Assembly (NCBI GenBank): GCA_004297945.1
Contig: SCRC01000066.1
Span: 1 to 52,073, forward strand
Length of the DNA: 52,073 nucleotides
Direction of reading: 5' to 3'
Origin: Candidimonas sp.
GTDB taxonomy: Bacteria > Pseudomonadota > Gammaproteobacteria > Burkholderiales > Burkholderiaceae_B
Both the position numbers and the translations under genes were made by a program. Below the pieces are notes generated by a model. That model ran no database searches. It was given only the letters and a program-made list of their open reading frames with translations, and had not been told where the DNA came from. Numbering within the stretch: the stretch's first letter is position 1; the number at the start of each line of letters is the position of its first letter. Below are positions 36,508-45,354 of the stretch, piece after piece.

Positions 36508-36547
36508 AATGTAGGCTGCCTGGGAATTAGTTGTTATACGTATAGCT

Positions 36548-36575
36548 ACTATAATCCAAGGTTGATAATTGTCAA
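36548..36575 (-). promoter_or_regulatory. Sigma-70 promoter of the TrmB-type regulator gene
   Basis: On the minus strand TTGACA (36575-36570) and TATAGT (36553-36548) are separated by 16 bases, near-consensus -35 and -10 elements, about 41 bases before the regulator start codon. Confidence 0.75.
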
Positions 36576-36579
36576 CCTT
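36558..36579. promoter_or_regulatory. Palindromic operator overlapping the -35 element
   Basis: A 22-bp near-perfect palindrome with arms AAGGTTGA (36558-36565) and TCAACCTT (36572-36579); only the symmetric T/G pair flanking the central AATT is mismatched. It covers the -35 hexamer, so a bound protein would block RNA polymerase. The adjacent regulator is the obvious candidate. A second small palindrome, TATACGTATA, lies at 36535-36544 just downstream. Confidence 0.65.
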
Positions 36580-36654
36580 TAGCCTCTTCCAATATGACAT
36601 ACGTCTGAAGGACGTCTCGTCCATGCAACAGGAGATGAGACGGTACGGTCGCCC

Positions 36655-36883
36655 TTACTTTTTCCCGTAAGTGGCATCGTGATCAAGCGCCACGCTCAAA
36701 AGCCGCATGTACTCACCGTCACGGTATGCGGTTACTCGGCGTGCCGGGGTGATACGAAGGGAGTAAATGGCATCAATGCCCGCTGCGAGCCAAGCGGGTC
36801 GACCCGCTGCATGGTCAAACCGGTTTGCCGCGTGAAATGATAATGGCGCGGTACCTGCCAGCCCGCGAAATTCATCTCTTTTT
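36655..36883 (-). pseudogene. 3' remnant of an unidentified gene (possible RelE/ParE-like tail)
   Basis: After the GGDEF gene stop a minus-strand frame shared with an unrelated upstream shadow reads EFRGLAGTAPLSFHAANRFD, AAGRPAWLAAGIDAIYSLRI and TPARRVTAYRDGEYMRLLSV, and ends DHDATYGKK. It has no start of its own and looks like the C-terminal ~75 residues of a real protein. The pattern IYSLRI..RRVTAYRDGE..DHDATYG is faintly like the RelE/ParE fold, but I would not name it on that basis. Confidence 0.3.
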
Positions 36884-38200
36884 CGAGAAATACATGGCCT
36901 TGTCGGCATGATCGAGAAGCTGTTGCTCGTCGTCACCATGCTCGGGATAGAGTGCAATCCCGACGCTAGGCACAATATTCAGGCTGTGGCCATTCATGAT
37001 GAAGGGATGGCTTAGGGCCTCACGGATTTTTTCCGCCACGTGCGCCGCGTGTTCCGGCAAGGCGATACATTGCAGCAGCACCACAAACTCATCTCCGCCC
37101 ACGCGAGCGACGGTATCCGATTCGCGCACGCACAGCTTCAGGCGCCCGGCAACCTCTTGCAGCAACAGGTCTCCAACGCCATGACCCAGGGTGTCGTTGA
37201 CCTGTTTGAATTCGTCCAGATCGATGTAAAGCAGGGAAAATCGCCTTCGCTCTCCCCGTGCTGTTGACAGGGTGGCCTTCAGACGATCGTACAAAAGCCT
37301 GCGGTTGGGAAGTACAGTCAGGGGATCATACTGGGCCATGCGCCGTAGCCGAACCTGCATTTGCTGGCGCTCAATGACGGTAGCGATCTGGGTCGAGACG
37401 AACTGCAGCAGCTCCTGATCGCCTTCGCTATAGCACACACCCCCCAGATAGCTTTTGACGACCAGCACACCGATTGTGCCTTCTTGCGATTTGAGAGGAA
37501 CACCCAGCCAGCAAAGCAGATTTTCGTCTACACCGGCTGGCAGCTCTTCCAAGCGAGCAGCCATCGTTTCCGGCGTTAGAAGAAGCGGCAGCCTGGTACG
37601 GATAATCTCCGCCCAGAGCGTTCCGGCAGCCGGCTGGGAGGCTTTGGGCATCCGCTCGTACTCGTCGACATGGTACGGGAAGCTCAGTTGATCAGTTTCT
37701 TCGTCGTACAACGCGACAGAAAAATTATCGGCCCGCAATAACGTGCCGATAATCTGGTGAATGCGTTTAAACAGCGCGAGCAGATCCTCGGCCTCGTACG
37801 CGGCCTCGGAAATGGAATAGAGCGCTGCCTGCATCGAATCGGCTCGTTTGCGCTCGGTGATGTCGCGCGCAACCCCGAAGCGCAATTGCTCGGCCGGCGA
37901 CCAGCTCGCCGACCACATGATGTGGACGACTTGTCCATCCTTGCGAATGTAGCGGTTCTCAAAATGCAGTTGCGGGAGGCCCGACATGACCTCGTCCACC
38001 GACTCCCGGGTTCGCTCGCGATCTTCGGGCGCCATCATGTCGAACATGTTCTTGCCGACCATTTCTTGCGGCGTATACCCGAAAATCCGCTCGCACGCCG
38101 CACTGGCGAAGACGATGCGGGAGTCTGCATCGACGGCGAAGACGGCATCGATCAGCAGATCGATGAAGCTGGCCGGCGGTGTGTAGGTTTTCGTTCCCAT
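36872..38200 (-). CDS. PAS-GAF-GGDEF diguanylate cyclase
   Basis: Cytoplasmic signalling enzyme of 442 residues that would make cyclic di-GMP. PAS domain at ~10-118 (FAVDADSRIVFASAACERIFGYTPQEMVGKNMF; ends FGVARDITERKRA), GAF domain at ~125-275, GGDEF domain at ~280-442. The catalytic motif GGDEF is intact at about 368-372, and the product-inhibition site RESD lies five residues before it. No membrane segment and no EAL domain are present. The input signal is unknown. The gene is divergent from the His-rich secreted protein gene. Confidence 0.92.
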   Translation of the reverse strand: MGTKTYTPPASFIDLLIDAVFAVDADSRIVFASAACERIFGYTPQEMVGKNMFDMMAPEDRERTRESVDEVMSGLPQLHFENRYIRKDGQVVHIMWSASWSPAEQLRFGVARDITERKRADSMQAALYSISEAAYEAEDLLALFKRIHQIIGTLLRADNFSVALYDEETDQLSFPYHVDEYERMPKASQPAAGTLWAEIIRTRLPLLLTPETMAARLEELPAGVDENLLCWLGVPLKSQEGTIGVLVVKSYLGGVCYSEGDQELLQFVSTQIATVIERQQMQVRLRRMAQYDPLTVLPNRRLLYDRLKATLSTARGERRRFSLLYIDLDEFKQVNDTLGHGVGDLLLQEVAGRLKLCVRESDTVARVGGDEFVVLLQCIALPEHAAHVAEKIREALSHPFIMNGHSLNIVPSVGIALYPEHGDDEQQLLDHADKAMYFSKKR

Positions 38201-38468
38201 GGGAAATTATAATGGGGTGGATCGGCCATCCCCAACCGGCCTGCAAGACCAGCGTGGCGCCCAATCAAAAAAGTATTTCATTTCTACGTAAATCGTACGT
38301 TTAGGAAAGGGATGATACAGGTAGTATTGGCCCAGCCCCATAGTGCCATGTCGGCAATGCTGTATTCGTTACTGGCCAAAAACCTGGATGCGCCCGCACG
38401 GTTGGCCTATACTTCGATCAGGCCTCTCGCAACTTCAACACAGATCTTTTCACAAGGTTGTCCATATC

Positions 38469-38897
38469 ATGAAGAATGCACTTCTGGCCGCCGTCCTGAT
38501 GGCAGTGGCACTTCCCGCCGGCGCACAGGTCGGCGTGTCGATCAATCTTGGCGAACCAGGGTTCTATGGTCAGATCAACATCGGAAACGCCCCGCCACCC
38601 CAGCTCATTTACCGCCAGCCGGTGGTGATTGTGCCGGCACCGCAGTACGCTGTCCCGCCCATCTACCTGCGCGTGCCACCCGGGCAAGCCGAGCACTGGC
38701 GCCACTACTGTGCCCGCTACAACGCCTGCGGCCGTCCGGTCTATTTCGTGCGCGACGACTGGTATCTCAACCGATATGCGCCGTACTACCGCGAGCGGCA
38801 TGGCCGCCACCACGAATATCGCGAGCATGACGACCATCGGGGGGACGGTGATCACCGCGACCACGATCGCGGCCACGGCCACGGCCACGGCCACTAG
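38469..38897 (+). CDS. Small secreted protein with His-rich C-terminal tail
   Basis: 142 residues. Signal peptide at 1-19 (KNALLAAVLMAVALPAGA). The mature N-terminal part is Pro/Tyr-rich (PPPQLIYRQPVVIVPAPQYAVPPIYL). A conserved-looking centre, HWRHYCARYNACGRPVYFVRDDWYLN, holds two Cys. From about residue 108 the tail is mostly His, Asp, Arg and Gly and ends in GHGHGHGH, likely to bind Ni, Zn or Cu. The end is encoded by GGCCAC repeats at 38871-38894. Similar small proteins of unknown role are common in betaproteobacteria. The start at 38469 is fixed by the signal peptide. Confidence 0.78.
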   Translation: MKNALLAAVLMAVALPAGAQVGVSINLGEPGFYGQINIGNAPPPQLIYRQPVVIVPAPQYAVPPIYLRVPPGQAEHWRHYCARYNACGRPVYFVRDDWYLNRYAPYYRERHGRHHEYREHDDHRGDGDHRDHDRGHGHGHGH

Positions 38898-38952
38898 CAA
38901 GGGAACCGGCACGATCGCCAAAGGACGAACTCGGGCGTAGCGGCAAGTCCGG

Positions 38953-38968
38953 CATGCCGATCGGCATG
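38953..38968. terminator. Palindrome between convergent genes, possible bidirectional terminator
   Basis: CATGCCGATCGGCATG is a perfect 16-bp palindrome (6-bp stem with GATC loop) between the stop codons of the His-rich protein gene and the LysR gene, followed on the plus strand by GCTCTTTGT. The T-run is poor, so termination is only a suggestion. Confidence 0.35.
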
Positions 38969-38994
38969 GCTCTTTGTGATAAAACAAGGTTGGT

Positions 38995-39882
38995 TTATCG
39001 GTTGGCGAAAATTGACGCAAACCGAACCGAGACCTCACGAACCGATTCGAGTAGGGCCTGCGATAACGGCGTGAGGGATTCACCTCGGCGCGTCAAGAGG
39101 TTCAGACGACGGCTCACCGATCCGTCTGCCAGTGGCACAGTGCGAAATGCCCCAGATTCAGGAGCTGCAAGGGCGGGAAGCACCGTGATGCCAAACCCTT
39201 GGGCCACGAAACCCAGCAAGGAAGTCGTGTTGTGCAGCATGAGCGGCGACTGTGCCGCCAAAGCACTTAACTCAGGCGAGGAGGTGCGGGAGCAGACCCC
39301 GTTTGCGATGAACTCTGCCGGGTCGATGTCGCTCCACTTGACGGGCTTACTGGCCGCTGCAAACCGGTGTCCGGCCGGGCACACAAGCATAAAGGGATCT
39401 TCCAGCAGCAGTTCGGCCGACGGGCCGTTTTCTGCCGGGCTGCCGCCCGCAATGCCAAAGTCTGCATCTTCGCTCGCGACCGCTTCGGTCACTGCGGCAG
39501 AGTCAATGTCCCTTAATTCAAGGTGCGCATGCGGGCGCCACTTGCGCAGCTCCGCGAAGGCGATCGGGACTAGACGGGTGGCCGCTGAAGGCACGGCTGC
39601 AAGGCTGATAAGACCATTCTCCCCACGCGCGAAATGCCGAATATTGAGTAGCGCACCATCATAGTCGCTGATCACCGTGCGCACGCGCCCAAGGACATAG
39701 GCCCCGAGCGGCGTCAGTCGAGACTTGCGTCCGCCCTCGAATAGAGGGCCGCCCAGGTCGTCTTCAATCTGCTTCAGGGTCATGGATACCGCCGCAGGCG
39801 TGCGTCCGACCTGGGCCGCAGCCTCGGCCAACTCGCCGGCCATGGCCACGGCATCAAAGATTCGCAGATGTTCAAGTTTCAT
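38995..39882 (-). CDS. LysR-family transcriptional regulator
   Basis: 295 residues. The winged helix-turn-helix is at ~1-62 (LEHLRIFDAVAMAGELAEAAAQVGRTPAAVSMTLKQIEDDLG) and the periplasmic-binding-protein-like effector domain at ~90-290 (SLAAVPSAATRLVPIAFAELRKWRPHAHLEL). It is divergent from the aldehyde dehydrogenase gene with a 108-base AT-rich gap, the classic LysR arrangement, so it probably controls the long operon 39991-49538 and itself. The inducer is presumably a metabolite of that pathway. Confidence 0.9.
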   Translation of the reverse strand: MKLEHLRIFDAVAMAGELAEAAAQVGRTPAAVSMTLKQIEDDLGGPLFEGGRKSRLTPLGAYVLGRVRTVISDYDGALLNIRHFARGENGLISLAAVPSAATRLVPIAFAELRKWRPHAHLELRDIDSAAVTEAVASEDADFGIAGGSPAENGPSAELLLEDPFMLVCPAGHRFAAASKPVKWSDIDPAEFIANGVCSRTSSPELSALAAQSPLMLHNTTSLLGFVAQGFGITVLPALAAPESGAFRTVPLADGSVSRRLNLLTRRGESLTPLSQALLESVREVSVRFASIFANR

Positions 39883-39990
39883 GTGAATATTAAGTTTAAT
39901 TTGATTTAATTTAAAAAGATTTAGATTGACTGAAGTATAGGCTGATATCTAGTATCGAAACCACTAACTTTTTGCAGGATAGAAGCCGCA
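39883..39990. promoter_or_regulatory. Divergent regulatory gap between lysR and the ALDH operon
   Basis: The gap is markedly AT-rich compared with its surroundings. It contains the direct repeats TTTAATTTGATTTAATTT around 39892-39912 and several T-N11-A candidates for LysR binding. TTGACT at 39926-39931 could be the -35 for the plus-strand operon, but no good -10 stands at 17 bases. The exact sites cannot be fixed by eye. Confidence 0.45.
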
Positions 39991-41442
39991 ATGAATGAAT
40001 CCGGATTGAACTTGATCGCAGGCGAATGGACTGGAAGTGGCGGTGTGGTCGAGAATCGCAACCCTTCCAACCTGTCGGATTTGATCGGGCTTTACGCCCA
40101 GGCCGATAACGTGCAGCTCCAGCGGACACTTGAGGCGGCACAGGGGGCCCAGCTCGTGTGGGCCCGGTCCGGTCTGGAGCGTCGTTACAGCGCCCTGATG
40201 GCCATAGGCCAGGAACTGATGGCCCGCGCCGACGAGCTAGGCCAGTTGCTGTCACGAGAAGAAGGCAAGCCTTTAGGTGAAGGCCGCGGCGAGGTCTACC
40301 GTTCTGGCCAGTTCTTTACCTATTACGCCGCCGAGACGCTGCGCCAGATGGGTGAGACGGCTGATTCCGTGCGCGACGGAATCGAGATCGACGTGCGGCG
40401 TGAGTCCGTCGGCTTGGTGGCGATCATCTCGCCCTGGAATTTTCCGATCGCCACAGCTTCGTGGAAGATTGCGCCAGCGCTGGCGTTTGGCAACGCCGTG
40501 GTCTGGAAGCCGGCCAACCTGGTGCCCGCGTCGGCCGTCGCACTGGCCGGGATCATTTCCCGCCAGGATCTGCCCAAGGGCCTTTTCAGCCTGGTCATGG
40601 GTTCGGGCAGCGGTATCGGCCAGCAACTGGTTGAGAGCCCGCTCGTGAATGCCGTCAGCTTCACCGGCTCGGTCGAAGTGGGCAAGGGCATCGCCCGCAG
40701 TTGTGTCGGCAACCTAACCCGTATACAGCTCGAAATGGGCTCGAAGAACGCTCTGGCCATCATGGATGACGCAGACCTCGATATCGCCGTTGCCTGCGCG
40801 ATCAACGGCGCTTTCGGCGGCACCGGGCAGAAGTGCACAGCGTCGTCGCGGCTGGTGGTTCACGAGAGCCTGCATGACGAGTTCGTGGAGCGCTTCGTGG
40901 CAGGCGCGAAGGCCCTGGTGGTAGACGACGCCCTCAAGGCGGGCACCCAGATGGGGCCGGTCGCCAGCGCAGCGCAACTGAAGCAGAACCTTGACAGCGT
41001 TGCGCTGGCTCGCCAGGAAGGTGGCGAGGTGCTGTACGGAGGCGAACAGCTTGAGCGCGCCACCCAAGGCTATTACATGAGTCCCGCCGTGATTGTCGGC
41101 ACCCGCAACGAATGGCGCGTCAATCGCGAGGAATTGTTCGCGCCGATTGCCTGCGTGATCAAGGTCGGCTCCTACGAGGAAGCGCTTCACGTTGTCAACG
41201 ACACACGTTTCGGACTGGTCTCGGGTGTTGTCACGCGAAATCTGGCGCGAGCCACCCATTTCCGCCGTCACGCGCGCACCGGCTGCGTGATGGTCAACCT
41301 GCCCACCGCTGGAACGGACTATCACGTCCCCTTCGGCGGCCGTGGCGACAGCTCCTACGGTCCGCGTGAGCAGGGGCAATATGCCAGAGACTTCTACACC
41401 ACCGTCAAGACCGCCTATGTGCGGTCCGGCGATCCGGTCTGA
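39991..41442 (+). CDS. NAD(P)-dependent aldehyde dehydrogenase (2,5-dioxovalerate/succinate-semialdehyde type)
   Basis: 483 residues of the ALDH superfamily. SPWNFPIATASWKIAPALAFGN (about 148) contains the oxyanion-hole Asn. SFTGSVEVGKGI (about 227) is the nucleotide-binding turn, LEMGSKN (about 250) carries the general-base Glu, and GGTGQKCTASSRL (about 272-284) carries the catalytic Cys. The wording, especially QKCTASSRL and GTDYHVPFGGRGDSSYGPREQG near the end, resembles alpha-ketoglutarate semialdehyde dehydrogenases. A semialdehyde formed from the imported compound is therefore the likely substrate. First gene of the operon. Confidence 0.88.
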   Translation: MNESGLNLIAGEWTGSGGVVENRNPSNLSDLIGLYAQADNVQLQRTLEAAQGAQLVWARSGLERRYSALMAIGQELMARADELGQLLSREEGKPLGEGRGEVYRSGQFFTYYAAETLRQMGETADSVRDGIEIDVRRESVGLVAIISPWNFPIATASWKIAPALAFGNAVVWKPANLVPASAVALAGIISRQDLPKGLFSLVMGSGSGIGQQLVESPLVNAVSFTGSVEVGKGIARSCVGNLTRIQLEMGSKNALAIMDDADLDIAVACAINGAFGGTGQKCTASSRLVVHESLHDEFVERFVAGAKALVVDDALKAGTQMGPVASAAQLKQNLDSVALARQEGGEVLYGGEQLERATQGYYMSPAVIVGTRNEWRVNREELFAPIACVIKVGSYEEALHVVNDTRFGLVSGVVTRNLARATHFRRHARTGCVMVNLPTAGTDYHVPFGGRGDSSYGPREQGQYARDFYTTVKTAYVRSGDPV

Positions 41443-41454
41443 TAGGGGTTCGAC

Positions 41455-42492
41455 ATGAGTACGACCACCACCCGACCCTATCGCATCGACGGCCTCCAGT
41501 TCAACAACTGGTCCGAGAAGATCTTTCGCCAGATGCGCAAGGGAGAAGTCGATGCCGTTCACGTGACCATCGCCTATCACGAGAACCTCCGTGAGATGAT
41601 TCACGTCATGGAGAAATGGAATCGCCGGTTTGAACGCTTTCCAGAACTGATCTTCCACGGGCGCACTGGCGATGACGTCAGGCTCGCACGCGACACGGGG
41701 CGAACGGCCATCTTCTTCGGCTTCCAGAATCCTTCGCCTATCGAGGATGACATTGGCCTCGTAGAAATCGTGCATACGTTAGGCGTGCGCTTCATGCAGC
41801 TGACCTACAACAACCAGTCCTTACTGGCGACCGGTTGCTACGAGTCAGAGGATTCGGGCATTACGCGCATGGGCCGTGAAGTCATCAAGGAGATGAACCG
41901 TGTCGGGCTGGTGATTGACATGAGCCACTCAAGTCAGCGCTCAACGTTGCAGGCTGCGGAATTGTCCGGTCGGCCCATCGTTGTCTCGCATGCCAATCCA
42001 GCCGCCTGGGAGCCGGCGCGTCGCAACAAGTCCGAGGCCGTGCTACGCGCGCTGTCCGAGTCAGGTGGCATGTTCGGCTTCTCGCTGTACCCGCATCACC
42101 TCAAAAACAAGTCCGATTGCACCCTGGAGAGCTTTTGCACGATGGTTGCACGTACCGCCGAGATCACCGGTGTGAATTGCCTCGGCATCGGTTCCGACCT
42201 GTGTCAGGACCAGCCTGACTCCGTCGTGGACTGGATGCGGGCCGGGCGTTACACAAAAGGCGTCGACTTTGGAGAAGGTAGCCGCACGCAACCCGGATTT
42301 CCAGCGATGCCAGTCTGGTTTCGGGATAACCGTGATTTCGCAAACATCGAAATCGGGTTGAGGAGCGCTGGCTTCTCACTGCAGGAAGTCGGCCTCATCA
42401 TGGGCGAGAACTGGCTGCGTTTTTTCGATGAAAGCTTCGGGCAGAAATCTGCCACCACAACCAAGTCTGACGAAATCACGTCAGCGAAATGA
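41455..42492 (+). CDS. M19 (membrane/renal) dipeptidase-like protein with altered metal site
   Basis: 345 residues, no signal peptide. The fold blocks of the M19 family are visible: DGLQFNNW (12-19), FFGFQNPSP (87-95), FMQLTYNN (113-120), VIDMSHSS (153-160, His158), PIVVSHANP (174-182, His179) and the C-terminal GLIMGENWLRFF. In typical members the first block is DGHNDLP, giving His and Asp ligands, and the second gives a bridging Glu (GxEG). By eye these are Leu14, Phe16 and Gln91 here, so one metal site looks lost while both later His remain. It may hydrolyse an amide or lactam other than a dipeptide. Same strand, 12 bases after ALDH. Confidence 0.8.
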   Translation: MSTTTTRPYRIDGLQFNNWSEKIFRQMRKGEVDAVHVTIAYHENLREMIHVMEKWNRRFERFPELIFHGRTGDDVRLARDTGRTAIFFGFQNPSPIEDDIGLVEIVHTLGVRFMQLTYNNQSLLATGCYESEDSGITRMGREVIKEMNRVGLVIDMSHSSQRSTLQAAELSGRPIVVSHANPAAWEPARRNKSEAVLRALSESGGMFGFSLYPHHLKNKSDCTLESFCTMVARTAEITGVNCLGIGSDLCQDQPDSVVDWMRAGRYTKGVDFGEGSRTQPGFPAMPVWFRDNRDFANIEIGLRSAGFSLQEVGLIMGENWLRFFDESFGQKSATTTKSDEITSAK

Positions 42493-42503
42493 TAGGAGCA
42501 AAC

Positions 42504-43691
42504 ATGATGAGCAAATATTTCCCGTCTTACCTGCGCCGGGCCCTGTTGGGCGCAGTCCTGATGGCTGCGGCCAATCTGCCTGTTCAGGCGCAATCCTCAG
42601 GCCCCATCACGCTAGGACTGGTTTCGCCGTTGTCCGAGCCAGGCGACGCGCGCTCCGGTGATGCAATCAAGAAGACTGCCGATCTGTGGGTCAAGGTAAC
42701 GAACGCAGCGGGTGGTGCGAATGGCCGTCAATTCAAACTCGCCGTGTACGACGACCAAGGCAAGGTTGAAGTGGGCGCTGCCGGTGTCGAGCGCGCGATT
42801 ACCGAAAGCAAGGCGTCCGCCATCCTGGGCGTCTGGTCTTCCAGCGTGACCTTGGCCGAGATGGAAGTCGCCAAACGCTACAACGTGCCGCTGCTGGCGT
42901 TTTATTCCTGGGCGGATGACGTGACCGGAAAAAACTACCCGCAGGTGTTTCGCATCGGCCCTTACAACACGAAGATCGCCGAGCAGATGGCGGCCTTCAT
43001 TGACAGCAAGGGCTACAAGAAGGTCGTGGTGCTTGCAGAAGATACGGCTTACGGCCTGGGATTCGCCAAGTCGTTTGAAGCGCGCATGAAAAAGACGCCG
43101 AGGGTGTCAGTGGACGTTGTGCAGTTCCAGGCACAAACTCAGGACATGACGGCGCTAATGTTGAAGGTCTCCGCCATGAGGCCCGACGTGGTCGTGGTGC
43201 AGGGGGTCTTCGGTGCCACCAACCTGAGCATCAAACAGGGCCGCGAGGTGGGCCTGAAGTCAGACATCATTGCTGGCTGGGATTGGCCGACCTTGCCTGA
43301 CTTCTGGAATGCCGTGGGCGATGCGGGCGTTGGCGTGATGTACCCCTCGTTCACGGACAAGTCGCTCAAGCCCACGACCGAAGGAAAGCGCTTTGTAGAC
43401 GCCTACAAGAAGGCTTACGGCACCGACCCCGCCATTTTCCAGTACTACCTCTGGGACAACTTCAACGCTGTCAAAGCGGCGATCGAAAAATCAGGCTCGT
43501 CTGATCCGGCGGTGCTGGTGAAGACTCTTCCGTCGGTCAAATTTATGGGAACCATTGGAGAAATTTCATTTAGCCATCAGGCCGGAACAGTCAACTTCAA
43601 CCAGTGGGACTCCTTTGTGATGTTCATCAAGCAAATGATGCACAAGGGCGACACCGACGCCACGGCAAAAGTGGTCTACACGGGCAGATAA
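42504..43691 (+). CDS. Branched-chain-type ABC transporter receptor
   Basis: Periplasmic solute receptor of the LivJ/Peripla_BP_6 family, 395 residues. Signal peptide at ~1-31 (YLRRALLGAVLMAAANLPVQAQ). The mature part begins SGPITLGLVSPLSEPGDARSGDAIKKTADLWV; GVWSSSVTLAEMEVAKRYNVPLLAFYSWAD forms one side of the ligand site. AGGAG at 42494-42498 favours the ATG at 42504 over the frame start at 42489. The ligand is unknown; the family handles amino acids, amides and aromatic acids. It serves the permeases and ATPases that follow. Confidence 0.9.
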   Translation: MMSKYFPSYLRRALLGAVLMAAANLPVQAQSSGPITLGLVSPLSEPGDARSGDAIKKTADLWVKVTNAAGGANGRQFKLAVYDDQGKVEVGAAGVERAITESKASAILGVWSSSVTLAEMEVAKRYNVPLLAFYSWADDVTGKNYPQVFRIGPYNTKIAEQMAAFIDSKGYKKVVVLAEDTAYGLGFAKSFEARMKKTPRVSVDVVQFQAQTQDMTALMLKVSAMRPDVVVVQGVFGATNLSIKQGREVGLKSDIIAGWDWPTLPDFWNAVGDAGVGVMYPSFTDKSLKPTTEGKRFVDAYKKAYGTDPAIFQYYLWDNFNAVKAAIEKSGSSDPAVLVKTLPSVKFMGTIGEISFSHQAGTVNFNQWDSFVMFIKQMMHKGDTDATAKVVYTGR

Positions 43692-43756
43692 AATGCAGAC
43701 GTCTTGCCAGCCGGCCGAGCGTTCGAATGACAGGAACTTGTAAAGGTCTCAGCCAA

Positions 43757-44644
43757 ATGAGTCAGTTAATTCTTCAGTCAATCGTCCTTGGAATCCTCCA
43801 GGGCGGCTTGTATGCCCTTATGGCGATCGGCCTGTCGCTCGTCTTTGGCGTGTTGCGCGTGGTGAACTTCGCACACGGTGAGTTTGCGATGCTTGGCAGC
43901 TATGGCGCATATTTCGCGGTCTCGCAGATGGGGTTGCCGGCGCCAGTGGCAATCGTTGCGGCGGCTCTTGCAGGCGGTCTGGCCGGCCTGGTCACCAACT
44001 CCTTTGTGCTTGGGCCGATCTATAGCTCCAGGATAGAACGCAAGGGCGAATACACCATCGTGGCTACCTTTGTGCTCAGCCAACTGTTGATCGCTGCGGC
44101 GACGGTGCTGTTCTCCACAACCTACCGCAAGCTGCCTGGACTTTGGAATACCAACCTCAATTTCCTCAACACGATTTTCGTCTCGGGAAATCGTATTGCC
44201 GCTTTTGCCATGGCCATGGCGCTGGTGGCGCTGGTGTTTTGGATCGTCTACCGGACCAATCTGGGGCGCGCATGGCGTGCCCTGACGCAAAATCAGTTGG
44301 GTGCGGCCGTGGTCGGCATTGACGTCAAGCGTTACGCCACCTACGCATTTGTCGTATCAGGCGCGCTGGCGGGTGTTGCGGCGGCGTTGCTGGCTCCGTT
44401 GATGTTCATCTTCCCGTCCTCAGGGGTGGTGACGCTGGCCAAGGCGTTCATCGTGGTGATCATCGGCGGCATGGGGTCCATAGGTGGTTCGCTGGTCGCC
44501 GGCCTGTTGCTGGGCATTATCGAAACAATGGGAACGATTTGGGGGGCGAGCGGGTATACCGACGCTTACGGATTCGCATTGATGATTGCGGTGTTGCTGT
44601 GGCGGCCTCAGGGGCTATTTGGCCAGAAGGAGCGCATGGTATGA
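43757..44644 (+). CDS. Branched-chain-type ABC permease (LivH family)
   Basis: Inner-membrane permease, 295 residues with about eight helices. GILQGGLYALMAIGLSLVFGVLRVVNFAHGEFAMLGSYGAY (residues ~11-51) is the family start block. The docking loop is RALTQNQLGAAVVGIDVKRYA (about 174-194), and GGMGSIGGSLVAGLLLG is the late glycine block. The start at 43757 is set by homology; the upstream in-frame codon at 43604 overlaps the receptor gene. ATGA overlap with the following ATPase. Confidence 0.92.
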   Translation: MSQLILQSIVLGILQGGLYALMAIGLSLVFGVLRVVNFAHGEFAMLGSYGAYFAVSQMGLPAPVAIVAAALAGGLAGLVTNSFVLGPIYSSRIERKGEYTIVATFVLSQLLIAAATVLFSTTYRKLPGLWNTNLNFLNTIFVSGNRIAAFAMAMALVALVFWIVYRTNLGRAWRALTQNQLGAAVVGIDVKRYATYAFVVSGALAGVAAALLAPLMFIFPSSGVVTLAKAFIVVIIGGMGSIGGSLVAGLLLGIIETMGTIWGASGYTDAYGFALMIAVLLWRPQGLFGQKERMV

Positions 44645-45354
44645 GCCAGACAATTCTCGACGTCAGCAAGATCGCCAAGGCCTATGGCGGAAACCAGGTT
44701 GTCAGTGGCGTGGATCTGAGCGTGACCCACAATGAAATTGTGGCGCTGGTGGGGCCCAATGGTGCTGGCAAAACCACGACGCTGAACCTGCTCTCGGGCC
44801 AGATTTCGCTGGACAGCGGCAGCATTCACCTGGCGGGGATCGATGTGTCCAGGCTCGGCCCCTCACGGCCCGAGCGCCACGCGCTTTTTCGCAGCTTTCA
44901 GAATGGCGGCACCTTTGCCAAGTTGACGGCGGTACAAAACGTCGCAATTGCCGGGGTAGTCAGGGGCATGTCCCTGTTCGACGCCAATCAGGCCGCCGTC
45001 GAGGCGCTGGATCGGGTGGGCATGACGCCAGTGGCGTACTGGCAGGCCAACAAGCTGTCGGGTGGTCAACGCAAGCTGATCGACTTCGCGCGGCTTCTCG
45101 TGGCAAACCCTCGCGTCGCGCTGCTGGATGAGCCCACGGCAGGCGTCAGCCCGTCGATCATGGAAGTCATGGGAGAGCTGGTCCAGTCCATGCGCCGGCT
45201 CAACACCGCGTTTGTGATCATCAGCCACGACTTGCCATGGGTGTTCGGACTGTGCGACAGGGTCGTCGTTCTGGCCACCGGAAAAGTTATGTGCGCGGGC
45301 TCTCCGGAGGAAGTCCGGGCCAACAAAGATGTTCAAGAGGCGTATCTGGCATGA
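44641..45354 (+). CDS. Branched-chain-type ABC ATPase (LivG family)
   Basis: 237 residues. Walker A GPNGAGKTTTLN (about 38), Q-loop FQNGGTFAKLT, signature LSGGQRKLIDFA (about 139) and Walker B VALLDEPTAGVSPS (about 159) are intact. Overlaps the preceding permease and the following ATPase genes by four bases each, as expected for one translated unit. Powers import of the operon's unknown substrate from the cytoplasmic face. Confidence 0.92.
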   Translation: MSQTILDVSKIAKAYGGNQVVSGVDLSVTHNEIVALVGPNGAGKTTTLNLLSGQISLDSGSIHLAGIDVSRLGPSRPERHALFRSFQNGGTFAKLTAVQNVAIAGVVRGMSLFDANQAAVEALDRVGMTPVAYWQANKLSGGQRKLIDFARLLVANPRVALLDEPTAGVSPSIMEVMGELVQSMRRLNTAFVIISHDLPWVFGLCDRVVVLATGKVMCAGSPEEVRANKDVQEAYLA

